Shown here piece after piece: positions 1-5,498 of a stretch of DNA of 5,521 bases. Position 1 is the stretch's first letter. Each line of letters begins with the position of its first letter. The notes under the pieces are model-generated. The model was not told the origin of the DNA, ran no database searches, and saw only the letters and a list, made by a program, of their open reading frames with translations. The stretch is from contig QNAF01000186.1 of NCBI GenBank assembly GCA_003641405.1, positions 1 through 5,521 of the forward strand. Direction: 5' to 3'. The DNA comes from Candidatus Zixiibacteriota bacterium. Lineage in GTDB: Bacteria; Zixibacteria; MSB-5A5; GN15; FEB-12. A program made the translations under genes and the position numbers.

Positions 1-47
1 AGCAAGCACTATCTTCTTAACGTGTCCGTTTTATCGGGGGAAGATCA
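1..47. mobile_element. Probable terminal inverted repeat of an IS3-family insertion sequence (partial)
   Basis: Read on the minus strand from 47, the sequence begins TGATCTTCCCCCGATAAAAC and continues CGGACACGTT. This resembles the inverted repeats of the IS3 family as I remember them: a TG start, a C-rich block, then CCGGACAC or CGGACAC. The metallophosphoesterase frame stops being recognisable exactly at this TG, which supports a junction. The rest of the element, including its transposase, would lie beyond the left edge. No target duplication can be checked because the other end is not visible. The assignment rests on remembered family consensus and the sharp break in the gene, so it is tentative. 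Confidence 0.45.
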
Positions 48-174
48 AGTCCCCTATATCACCGCCAACTAGAATTGCCTCAGGATTGGACGCATCAACT
101 TTGTCAAGAAAGGCACTTATCTCATCGTCATTTAGAAAGTTGAAATGAGTATCAGTTAGCCAGCATAATTTCAT
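31..174 (-). pseudogene. Metallophosphoesterase, N-terminal 42 codons only, truncated
   Basis: The frame starts at ATG 174-172 and reads MKLCWLTDTHFNFLNDDE..., then reaches ILVGGDIGD before stopping at 33-31. Two metal-binding motifs of the calcineurin-like phosphoesterase superfamily are present: DxH (D8, H10) and GDxxD (D39, D42). The later GNHD and histidine motifs, which complete the dinuclear metal site, are missing, so this piece cannot be active. The last five codons come from the probable IS3-like end. Family members usually exceed 200 residues. The start overlaps the stop of the nucleotidyltransferase gene by four bases (ATGA), which indicates translational coupling and marks it as the third gene of that operon. 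I see no strong ribosome binding site of its own. Substrate unknown; nucleotides, nucleic acids and phosphoproteins are all possible in this superfamily. Confidence 0.8.
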
Positions 175-929
175 AATTCATACTTTGTCCGAAGCATTTC
201 TACAACCTCTAAGACACTCCGGTTTTTGATTCCCAGGTTCTTTAAGTCTAATGCCTCTTCATTCAGCAATCGATCTAAGCCTTTCAGCATATCTTCTTTG
301 ACCGTTCCCAATAGCGTCGTACTCTCGCTGAGTTCTATTACTTGAAAGAGCCTGAACACATCGTCCCGATGCTTCCTGATGTCTTTTGAGTCAATCTTCT
401 CATTTGTCTTTCGCCGCTCGGAAAGATCTAACCATGCTCGAATCTTAAGAGGGATCAGATGATCAGCTTTCACAAAGGACAGGCCGTCAACCGTCACCAT
501 CCCTCTCCTGACGACGTCGTAGTATTCATCATCTATTAGAATCGCAGACAAACTCGACAGAGCTTCATCTACGGGTATTGGCGTAAGATGAGTTTCTTCT
601 TGTAGATCCAACAAATCGGGCTTACGAGAGAATAGCTCGAGCATCTTCGGAAAATTGTTATTCCGAGGGCTATGGAAGCGATAAAATTGGGGTTTGTTCG
701 TACTTTTCTGCTTATGATTGTATTCACCTGACTTGATGAAGTCCCAGAATGCTTTCACGAAATCGTCAGTTTGAGCTTCTACAATCAAGACTATGTCCAG
801 ATCTGACGTAGCACGAAAGTCAATACCCGCCTCGGCCATGGCTAGTGAGCACGCCACTCCGCCGATCAGCACATATTGATCAGAGTACTCTACGAAGCTC
901 TTCTTGAATATGTCCAAACCTCTTACCAT
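171..929 (-). CDS. Nucleotidyltransferase, AbiEii-like (candidate type IV toxin)
   Basis: A 252-residue protein of the polymerase-beta-type nucleotidyltransferase fold. Visible motifs are IGGVA (G23, G24), the metal-binding pair in TSDLDIVL (D43 and D45), a probable third acidic strand MLELF (E98), a lysine in LKIRAW (K163), and KDIRKHRDDVFRL (182-194). The last resembles the basic/acidic C-terminal motif of AbiEii and related families. Such enzymes transfer a nucleotide to a macromolecule; known relatives (MenT toxins) modify tRNA ends, but the substrate here is not predictable. It starts at ATG 929-927, with GGAG (941-938) eight bases upstream, inside the end of the winged-helix gene, which it overlaps by seven bases. 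Its stop overlaps the phosphoesterase start. All expected motifs are present and the frame is intact, so it should be functional. A housekeeping role is less likely given the regulator partner. Confidence 0.85.
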   Translation of the reverse strand: MVRGLDIFKKSFVEYSDQYVLIGGVACSLAMAEAGIDFRATSDLDIVLIVEAQTDDFVKAFWDFIKSGEYNHKQKSTNKPQFYRFHSPRNNNFPKMLELFSRKPDLLDLQEETHLTPIPVDEALSSLSAILIDDEYYDVVRRGMVTVDGLSFVKADHLIPLKIRAWLDLSERRKTNEKIDSKDIRKHRDDVFRLFQVIELSESTTLLGTVKEDMLKGLDRLLNEEALDLKNLGIKNRSVLEVVEMLRTKYEL

Positions 930-1906
930 TTAATTTTCTCCATCATCTCTTCTAAAGCAATCTGAATACGTTCGTCGTTGCTGTCTCTTAAACTTAGATA
1001 AAGCGAGAACGGATCAACACCGCCGTTTATCGCAAACGTAACAGGATTATAGTGCCAGATTTCCAACTCGATTGCATCGCTCTCAATAGGTGGAAGCTGT
1101 TTCAAACCATCTTCTTCCTTGATCGTTTTCCATGCCTTGCCTGAAATTGCATAGGTCATTCGATCAGGAGCAGAAAGCATCGACATTCGAGATAGTGCAG
1201 TCAATCCTGCAACCACATTTGGTATTTGAGAACTCATCCGATTTACATAAACACGCTTCTTCACCGGGTCACGCAAGAACTTTCCAGCCGTTTCCCACAA
1301 ATGACGTTTGTCGACTGGAAATTCAATAAATCGCTTACGACCCTGTCGCGAGGTAGTAGCAATGCCAGCGAATTCCAGCTCATCAAATACTCTGGTTAAT
1401 GCCATTGTGGAATAGCCTAATTTATCGGCGAGCTCTCTGGGCGCATACTTGTGATTGTTGTGATCCAATAACACATTAATCACGACCGCCTGGGACGAGG
1501 GGGATAATTGCTCCCGCTCACTCCGTATTCGTCGAAAATGCTCTCGTAGATCAATCCCAAGTAATGGAAGATACAATTGCTTCTCAGGAACTATAAAGGA
1601 GACTTTATGCTGAATAAGACGGTGTCTATTATAGGCGGTGATATTCCTGCGAACATAAATCACCTCGCCTTCCCATCGATCTCTGATATTCTCGGCGTGC
1701 TTTCTGATCACGGCCGGCGTTTGCTCCTGTTCTCCCAGAGCTATCATCAAGAGACATGGCAGGTTATGAAGGGTTGTCTGTTGGAACTTGTAGCTATCCT
1801 GAAGATAGACTGGCAACCTCCGATTCTCAGACCAGAGATCTACATCTATGTTAAGTCCTAATACATCAACAAGATACCTTTTTGTCTTGTGAATCATATT
1901 TTCCAT
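923..1906 (-). CDS. Winged-helix transcriptional regulator, candidate AbiEi-like antitoxin
   Basis: About 327 residues starting MENMIHKTKRYLVDVLGL. I prefer ATG 1906-1904: AAGGG lies seven bases upstream, and a good promoter and inverted repeat sit just before it. The frame is open further, to a GTG at 2002, but that start would place the promoter inside the coding sequence. From the chosen start, residues ~53-120 form an alpha/beta region ending in PEKQLYLPLLGIDLREHF. Residues ~135-197 form a MarR-like winged helix (SSQAVVINVLL, ELADKLGYSTMALTRVFDEL, then the wing SRQGRKRFIEFP). The C-terminal part ends in VDPFSLYLSLRD and an acidic helix. I recognise the general type found beside AbiEii-like nucleotidyltransferases, but cannot name a curated family. 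Likely role: autorepressor and possibly antitoxin of the downstream nucleotidyltransferase. It lacks a signal peptide or membrane segment and should be cytoplasmic. Confidence 0.82.
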   Translation of the reverse strand: MENMIHKTKRYLVDVLGLNIDVDLWSENRRLPVYLQDSYKFQQTTLHNLPCLLMIALGEQEQTPAVIRKHAENIRDRWEGEVIYVRRNITAYNRHRLIQHKVSFIVPEKQLYLPLLGIDLREHFRRIRSEREQLSPSSQAVVINVLLDHNNHKYAPRELADKLGYSTMALTRVFDELEFAGIATTSRQGRKRFIEFPVDKRHLWETAGKFLRDPVKKRVYVNRMSSQIPNVVAGLTALSRMSMLSAPDRMTYAISGKAWKTIKEEDGLKQLPPIESDAIELEIWHYNPVTFAINGGVDPFSLYLSLRDSNDERIQIALEEMMEKIKW

Positions 1907-1931
1907 ACAAATACCCTTATCACTTCGATAC

Positions 1932-1962
1932 TGCACTATAACATATCCATTGTTATTGTGCA
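1932..1962. promoter_or_regulatory. Operator: 31-bp inverted repeat covering the -35 and -10
   Basis: The left arm TGCACTATAACA (1932-1943) and right arm TGTTATTGTGCA (1951-1962) are complementary at 11 of 12 positions, with a 7-base spacer. The arms coincide with the -10 and -35 boxes, so a dimeric protein bound here would block RNA polymerase. The winged-helix protein encoded immediately downstream is the obvious candidate. AbiEi antitoxins are known to repress their own operon by binding inverted repeats in the promoter; applying that here is inference. Confidence 0.72.
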
Positions 1963-1963
1963 A
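1935..1963 (-). promoter_or_regulatory. Sigma70-type promoter of the regulator-nucleotidyltransferase operon
   Basis: On the minus strand, TTGCAC (1963-1958) and TATAGT (1940-1935) are separated by exactly 17 bases. A TG one base before the -10 gives an extended -10 (TGTTATAGT). Transcription would start near 1928, leaving a leader of about 22 bases that contains AAGGG before the ATG at 1906. The -10 matches the consensus at five of six positions and the -35 only at three, so the extended element probably compensates. The placement fits a gene start at 1906, not 2002. Confidence 0.7.
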
Positions 1964-2002
1964 GACTTTCTTTGCCTCAATAGATACTAATTCTATCGTC
2001 AC

Positions 2003-2111
2003 TCTGGAATCGAATTTAAGTAGGATTATTGAAAAAGCGACTGTTTCAGGATAGACACCCTATCCCGCCCCCAATCAGACAAATTGTAACCACTTATTAA
2101 CATCTGGCGAC
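2003..2111. other. Intergenic segment upstream of the operon, with a small hairpin
   Basis: No gene is supported. It holds a short perfect stem, GGATAG (2049-2054) and CTATCC (2060-2065), with a five-base loop. There is no T tract on either side, so it is not a convincing terminator. This stretch was continuous with the sequence after 4680 before the insertion sequence arrived. Confidence 0.4.
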
Positions 2112-2117
2112 AATACG
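2112..2117. repeat. Target-site duplication, left copy (AATACG)
   Basis: AATACG directly precedes the TG of the insertion sequence, and the same six bases follow its terminal CA at 4674-4679. IS21-family elements make duplications of roughly 4-8 bp, so length and position fit. Perfect identity implies that the element inserted here by transposition and that the flanks have not been rearranged since. Confidence 0.9.
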
Positions 2118-2169
2118 TGCCACCGGTCGGATTAAAACCGTCCACTTCGGGTCGGGTCAAAACCGGCCA
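2118..2169 (+). repeat. Left terminal repeats of the IS21 element (L1, L2)
   Basis: The end reads TGCCACCGGTCGG and continues into two related units with cores TTAAAACCGTCCA (2132-2144) and TCAAAACCGGCCA (2157-2169), 25 bases apart. They match the right-end units in inverted orientation. IS21-family ends carry multiple repeats bound by the IstA transposase, which is the likely role of these units. Confidence 0.88.
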
Positions 2170-2188
2170 GATTAATGTTCTGGCATCA

Positions 2189-3007
2189 TTATGATGATGC
2201 CGTTTTCTCCTTTTGACAAGCCTTATCTTTCTTTCCTGTAGTATCTCTCTTGGCGGCCGGGTTTTCCTGGCTGTTCATTCTTGCCCGATCTTTGAGTCGA
2301 TAACTCTTGCCGGTTATCTGGATGATCTCAGCGTTATGCAGGATGCGGTCAAGGATCGCTGTGGCAGTGGGGACATCGCCGATCAGTTTTCCCCATTCTT
2401 CGAGCGGTCGGTTGGAAGTCATGATGGTGGAACGCAGTTCGTACCTTCGCATGATGATCTCAAAGAGATACTCGCCAGACTGCTTGGGTAATTTCTTGAT
2501 CCCCATGTCGTCGATTATCAGAAGATCAACTTTGAGATAACGGTTCATGATCTTGACGCTGTCGCCGAAGTTCTCAGCCTGGATGAGTTCAGCGATGGTA
2601 TCAAAGATAGAACGATACAGCACCGTGAAGCCGACCTTGGCGGCCTAGTGTCCGACAGCCTGTACGAGATGAGATTTACCAACCCCGGGCGGTCCCAGGA
2701 TGAGCAGATCGGTCTTGTCTCTTATGAAGCGGCCGGTGGCCAGATCCATGACCTGACGTCGTTTGATGGAAGGATTAAAGGAAAAGTCGAAATCTTCCAG
2801 ACTTTTGAGATCCCTGAAGCCAGCCTTCTTGATTCTTCGGGCAATGGCTCGATCATCCCTGATCGCCAGTTCATCATTAACGATCAGCTCCAGGAACTCC
2901 TGATGGTTAAGCTGATTGCCAACAGCTTCCTGCAGACGAATCTCGAGGGTGGAAGCCAGTCCCGACAGCCGCAGCTTCTTTAGGTTCGACATCAATGGTA
3001 CATTCAT
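2189..3007 (-). pseudogene. istB: istB, IS21 helper ATPase, interrupted by an amber codon
   Basis: Starts at ATG 3007-3005, which overlaps the istA stop, with AGGAGG (3020-3015) seven bases upstream. The 272-codon frame shows Walker A GPPGVGKS (105-112), Walker B LLIIDDMG (about 162-169), and a TSNRP sensor-like motif (197-201). IstB normally forms an AAA+ assembly on target DNA and activates IstA. Codon 121 is TAG (2647-2645), in the stretch QAVGH-stop-AAKVGF; relatives have Gln here, so a single C-to-T change made it. Reading continues in the same frame to TAA at 2189, so nothing else is wrong. The 120-residue product keeps Walker A but loses Walker B. A basic, lysine-rich tail of about 30 residues closes the protein. 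Confidence 0.93.
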
Positions 3008-3014
3008 CGTTTCA

Positions 3015-3020
3015 CCTCCT
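3015..3020 (-). promoter_or_regulatory. Ribosome binding site of istB
   Basis: AGGAGG on the minus strand lies seven bases before the ATG at 3007, inside the last codons of istA. It fixes the istB start at the ATGA overlap rather than at the later in-frame ATG (MSNLKK). Confidence 0.8.
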
Positions 3021-4357
3021 GTTGATCTTCGTTATTCGGTAAAAGGTTCTGGTATTCTGATAACGGCCGTATGATGGGGTGCTTCTCATCTAAGGAGAGT
3101 TCTTGCTGATCCTCGGCGTAGCGTTTACATAGCTGGCGCACAGGACGAAGACGGAAACAGGCGGCCTCCAGAGCTTTATCACCAGCCTGGTTGACGACAT
3201 TGGCCGGATACGTCTTAGCCAACGACAGGAACCCCTGCAGCACCCGGACCCCTTCGATGCCTAGCACGGCAATCATCTGAGTCGCCCAGCGACCGGCATC
3301 GTCACCGAGACAACGCGCTCGATTCAGCATATACTCAACGCCTCTCTCGATAGATGATATCTTGGCGTCAGCCAGATGAGATCGGTCGGTGTGGAACTTC
3401 CCCGGCGTGACTCTGACATGAACCGCTATCTGCTGCAGGTGACCGTTGTAGATACGCACCATGCGACTGTCCCAGTGCACCCAGACCCGGCGTCCCAGGT
3501 ACTCCGGTGGAACCGAGTAATAGGCTCGGGCGACTTCAATGTGGCCGTCACGGTTGACCTTACGCCTCCCCTCGTGATAGGACGGGAATCGTTCTCTGAC
3601 CAGCAGCATCAAAGCCGATCGTTCAATCTCGGCAAAACGCTTACCGACCTGTTGACGAGTGGTGCCATGGATACGGGTGTCAGCGACCTGTCGCTCCCAG
3701 TTGGCCAGGAACTGGTTGTGCTCAGCCAGAGAGGAGAAGCTTCGTCCTTTCAAGGCGTTGTTCTTGACGTACTTGATGCCGCTTTCAACTTTGCCTTTAT
3801 GACGCGGTGTGTACGGTTTGGTGGGCAGAAAGACGAAGTTGTAGTGCCGGGCAAAGGCGATAACCTTTGGGTTCAATTCGGGATCGAACCAGTCAGCCTT
3901 TGTCACGGCTGCTTTCAGGTTGTCGATTACCAACGTTTGGGGGATACCTCCAAAGGCGTGGAAGGCATTCTCGATAACCCGGATGAAGTTCTCGGTGGTC
4001 TGTTTGAAAACTGCTTCAGAGTAGCCCTTGCGAGAATGACTCAGGATGATACGGAGAACATGAGCTCGGCGTTTCTTGCCATCTTCGACAATCCAGGCAC
4101 CTGACCCAAAGTCGATCTGGCCTCATAGCCGGGTTCGCATTCCATGCGGCGGAAGGGTAAGGGAGTCTTAGCACCCAGTCTGCGAACGAACCGCTTGACC
4201 GAGGAATAGGAGCCTTCAAAGCTCTCCTCGACCACAATATCCTGGTAGATACGCTGAGCTGACAGCCCCTGATCAAGCTTAGTCTTGATAGCCGCTTCAT
4301 ACGGCTGACACCGGCTGGGTGGACCAAGCGAGCGATCAGACGGGGGTAGGCCGAGAT

Positions 4358-4432
4358 ACCCGGCGGTCGCATTGGCCGGTTTTGAACTTTCGCTTGAGTT
4401 TGACCCGGCGGTCACATTGGCCGGCTTTGAAC
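4358..4432 (-). repeat. Tandem-type repeat inside istA resembling the element's ends
   Basis: Two 30-bp copies (4358-4387 and 4403-4432) are 45 bases apart and differ at two positions. The 45-base period is 15 codons, so the reading frame is kept and the linker shows SKPANVTAGS then SKPANATAG. One copy contains TCAAAACCGGCCA (4385-4373, minus), identical over 13 bases to the L2 terminal core and one base away from R1 and R2. The other copy differs at one base. These may be extra IstA binding sites within the coding sequence, or a shared low-complexity motif. Confidence 0.75.
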
Positions 4433-4580
4433 CGGCTGTCTGTCTTAACCGGTCATACCGGGACACCGTCTCACGGTGAACACCCAGCTCGCGGGCAATC
4501 CGCCGGTATGACCAGCCTTGGGCCAATAGCCCGATAATCGCATGTACAACAGCCACTTTGAGTACGTTCGCCATAGAATA

Positions 4581-4586
4581 CCTCCT
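4581..4586 (-). promoter_or_regulatory. Ribosome binding site of istA
   Basis: AGGAGG on the minus strand is six bases from the ATG at 4574. It supports this start over any downstream one. Confidence 0.8.
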
Positions 4587-4592
4587 GACGAA

Positions 4593-4620
4593 GGTATAAC
4601 ACGAACAAATCCTCTCTCAA
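4593..4620 (-). promoter_or_regulatory. Possible promoter of istA
   Basis: TTGAGA (4620-4615) and TATACC (4598-4593) on the minus strand are 16 bases apart, with a TG one base before the -10. The predicted start near 4586 would leave a leader of about a dozen bases that barely includes the ribosome binding site, which weakens the call. Confidence 0.35.
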
Positions 4621-4622
4621 AA

Positions 4623-4673
4623 TGGCCGGTTTTCACCTGACCCCTAATGGACGGTTTTGACCGACCGATGACA
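4623..4673 (-). repeat. Right terminal repeats of the IS21 element (R1, R2)
   Basis: Read on the minus strand from 4673, the end begins TGTCATCGGTCGG. It contains two units with cores TCAAAACCGTCCA (4660-4648) and TGAAAACCGGCCA (4635-4623). Aligned with the left end, the outer ~50 bases agree closely after a one-base gap. The units are 25 bases apart, like those at the left end. Confidence 0.88.
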
Positions 4674-4679
4674 AATACG
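4674..4679. repeat. Target-site duplication, right copy (AATACG)
   Basis: Identical to 2112-2117 and directly follows the terminal CA of the insertion sequence. Confidence 0.9.
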
Positions 4680-4681
4680 TC

Positions 4682-4695
4682 TGATTTTAAAATCA
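4682..4695. repeat. Perfect 14-bp palindrome TGATTTTAAAATCA
   Basis: TGATTTT followed by its exact complement AAAATCA, three bases from the insertion scar. Next to it are further TCA/ATCA steps (ATCAATATCAATCA). Before the insertion it lay about 150 bp upstream of the regulator operon promoter. It could be an operator half of unknown specificity or a chance AT-rich palindrome; no function is assigned. Confidence 0.45.
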
Positions 4696-4848
4696 ATATC
4701 AATCACCAAAGGCCATGGTTTTTTGCATTAACTATGACCCAAGAGTATGGCAATAGCCTCACCATTACATGAACCTTTCAAGGTCCACTACCGACACAAA
4801 GAAGCCCCTCAAAAATAGCACAAATCAAGCACAGGGGCACGGAACATA
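4696..4848. other. Non-coding segment with a wide inverted repeat
   Basis: No credible coding sequence on either strand. It contains ACCTT/AAGGT around a two-base centre (ACCTTTCAAGGT) and a six-base inverted repeat GCCCCT (4804-4809) and AGGGGC (4833-4838) around 23 bases. Neither has the T tract of a terminator. The 10-mer AATAGCACAA occurs here (4814-4823) and again at 5022-5031. Confidence 0.35.
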
Positions 4849-4893
4849 TTGGGAGACAACGCGTCGGTGGAGGTTCAAGTCCTCTCACCCCGA
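4849..4893 (+). other. 3' fragment of a tRNA-Pro gene, probable integration (att) scar
   Basis: A full T arm is visible: stem GGAGG (4869-4873), loop TTCAAGT (4874-4880) and stem CCTCT (4881-4885), followed by acceptor strand CACCCCG (4886-4892) and discriminator A (4893). The acceptor implies a partner beginning CGGGGTG; a C1-G72 pair with A73 is characteristic of bacterial tRNA-Pro. TTGGGA at 4849-4854 matches the Pro TGG anticodon loop, but the spacing to the T arm is several bases too long, so the middle is altered. No matching 5' half precedes it, so this is not a working tRNA. Tyrosine recombinases commonly integrate at tRNA 3' halves and leave such a fragment at the far boundary of the island. 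CCA is not encoded. Confidence 0.6.
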
Positions 4894-5039
4894 TAATTTC
4901 TAACCGACCCTATCTCATAGCATTAACACTCTACACACCCCTTCTCCAAATTGGTTACGTCGGTTATTTCACTTTTGTCGGATGGCATCTAATTGGTATC
5001 GGGAGGTAAAGCGAGCTTGAGAATAGCACAAGGCATGAG
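4894..5039. other. Non-coding segment after the tRNA fragment
   Basis: No gene seen. If the tRNA fragment is an island boundary, this would be the original chromosomal sequence downstream of the tRNA. It contains an 8-bp inverted repeat TAACCGAC (4901-4908) and GTCGGTTA (4959-4966), of unknown meaning. Confidence 0.35.
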
Positions 5040-5102
5040 TCAGATCCGCTGACCTGATTTTGATGAAACGATACAAATATCGGTCAGCCAGCAGAGTTTC
5101 AT
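5040..5102 (-). pseudogene. Remnant of a second metallophosphoesterase start
   Basis: From ATG 5102-5100 the frame reads MKLCWLTD, identical to the first eight residues of the truncated phosphoesterase at the left end, then ICIVSSKSGQRI and stop. Over 27 bases the two starts agree at 23, and all four differences are silent within the coding part, which points to two diverged coding copies and not a recent duplication. After the first Asp the DxH motif is lost and the sequence is unrelated, so only the gene's tip survives. It begins six bases after the stop of the cysteine-rich protein gene, so the two were probably once an operon. Confidence 0.65.
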
Positions 5103-5108
5103 AAGGTT

Positions 5109-5498
5109 CTAATCATCCTCTCTACGGTGAGATGTCATCTCATCCTCAATCCAATTTTCTATCTCATAAGTCAGCCCACCATGCCCTGGCACTTTGCGAG
5201 TGGGTCCAGCCCGGTAGAACTCACAGCTCTTGGGACCGTAGCAAAACGTCTCGAACCGGTATTTCTTTTTTGATGGATTCCATTTATCAATGATAATTTC
5301 CACCGGCATCCGGCACCCCCAAATGCAAGCCAGGCACTTGGTGTCATAAGTCCGCGAACTCAAACGTCGGTGTCCACGACTACGGTAAGTCTCCAGATCG
5401 GGTGGCACTCCTTTCAGGGCTTGTTGAGAAAGCCTTATTTTCACGTTGCATAATACGATGAGGGTGCATGGCAACCTATGTTTGTGTTTGGACGCCAC
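5109..5498 (-). CDS. Conserved cysteine-rich protein of unknown function, start uncertain
   Basis: Up to 129 residues if begun at GTG 5498-5496. The conserved-looking part runs from about residue 31 (VPPDLETYRSRGHRRLSSRTYDTKCLACIWGCRMPVEIIIDKWNPSKKKYRFETFCYGPKSC...). Cysteines C55, C58, C62, C86 and C92 (CxxC, then CxxxC, then Cx5C) suggest a zinc-binding or other metal-binding fold. The C-terminus is acidic and histidine-containing (DEMTSHRREDD). I recall closely similar hypothetical proteins in other bacteria, with no known function. Residues 1-30 look unlike coding sequence, the frame stays open to the window edge, and no start has a good ribosome binding site; GTG at residue 19 is an alternative, or the true 5' end has been lost or frameshifted. 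It ends in TAG at 5111-5109. Confidence 0.65.
   Translation of the reverse strand: MASKHKHRLPCTLIVLCNVKIRLSQQALKGVPPDLETYRSRGHRRLSSRTYDTKCLACIWGCRMPVEIIIDKWNPSKKKYRFETFCYGPKSCEFYRAGPTRKVPGHGGLTYEIENWIEDEMTSHRREDD

Larger units (their letters stand above)
3004..4574 (-). pseudogene. istA: istA, IS21 transposase, frameshifted
   Basis: Starts at ATG 4574-4572, with AGGAGG (4586-4581) six bases upstream. An N-terminal helix-turn-helix (about residues 16-42, WSYRRIARELGVHRETVSRY) is followed by a linker with an internal repeat (49-72), a second DNA-binding region (about 88-135) and the DDE catalytic core. The frame breaks after FRRMECEPGYEA. Restoring one C in the CC at 4119-4120 gives QIDFGSGAW and continues without a stop to 3004. 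The repaired protein is 523 residues with a catalytic triad D155 (QIDFG), D218 (TLVIDN) and E264 (HKGKVESG). The deletion falls one codon before the first catalytic Asp region, so the unrepaired 177-residue product has DNA-binding domains only. Such a product could bind the ends and interfere with a sister element. Confidence 0.93.
2118..4673 (-). mobile_element. Complete IS21-family insertion sequence, both genes inactivated
   Basis: A 2,556-bp element bounded by TG and CA, with imperfect inverted repeats at both ends and a 6-bp target duplication. It carries istA (transposase) followed by istB (AAA+ helper) on the minus strand, the standard IS21 order, with a four-base gene overlap. Size is typical for the family. 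Each gene has one disabling change: a one-base deletion in istA and an in-frame amber codon in istB. Because the ends are intact, it could still be mobilised in trans by a functional copy. It landed about 155 bp upstream of the -35 of the regulator operon, so it leaves that promoter intact. Confidence 0.95.

Noticed and set aside
1577..1861. A 94-codon open frame on the plus strand
   Set aside because: It is antisense to the well-supported winged-helix gene and shows no family features.
2049..2065. Intrinsic terminator
   Set aside because: The six-base stem has no T tract following it on either strand.
2645..2647. Amber codon read as glutamine (recoding) in istB
   Set aside because: The change is at a Gln position, which fits recoding, but the cysteine-rich gene appears to end naturally at TAG six bases before another start, and istA in the same element is also broken. 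Simple decay is a better explanation.
3376..4104. A 242-codon open frame on the plus strand
   Set aside because: It lies antisense to the transposase gene, which has clear DDE motifs on the other strand. Its product has no recognisable motif.
4119..4120. Programmed frameshift in istA
   Set aside because: The site has no slippery heptamer, and IS21 istA genes are normally one continuous frame. A lost C is simpler.
4804..4838. Terminator or small RNA hairpin
   Set aside because: Only six base pairs around a 23-base loop, without a T tract or other conserved feature.
4841..4893. An intact tRNA or tmRNA gene
   Set aside because: No 5' acceptor strand or D arm is found upstream, the anticodon stem does not pair, and the spacing between anticodon loop and T arm is too long.
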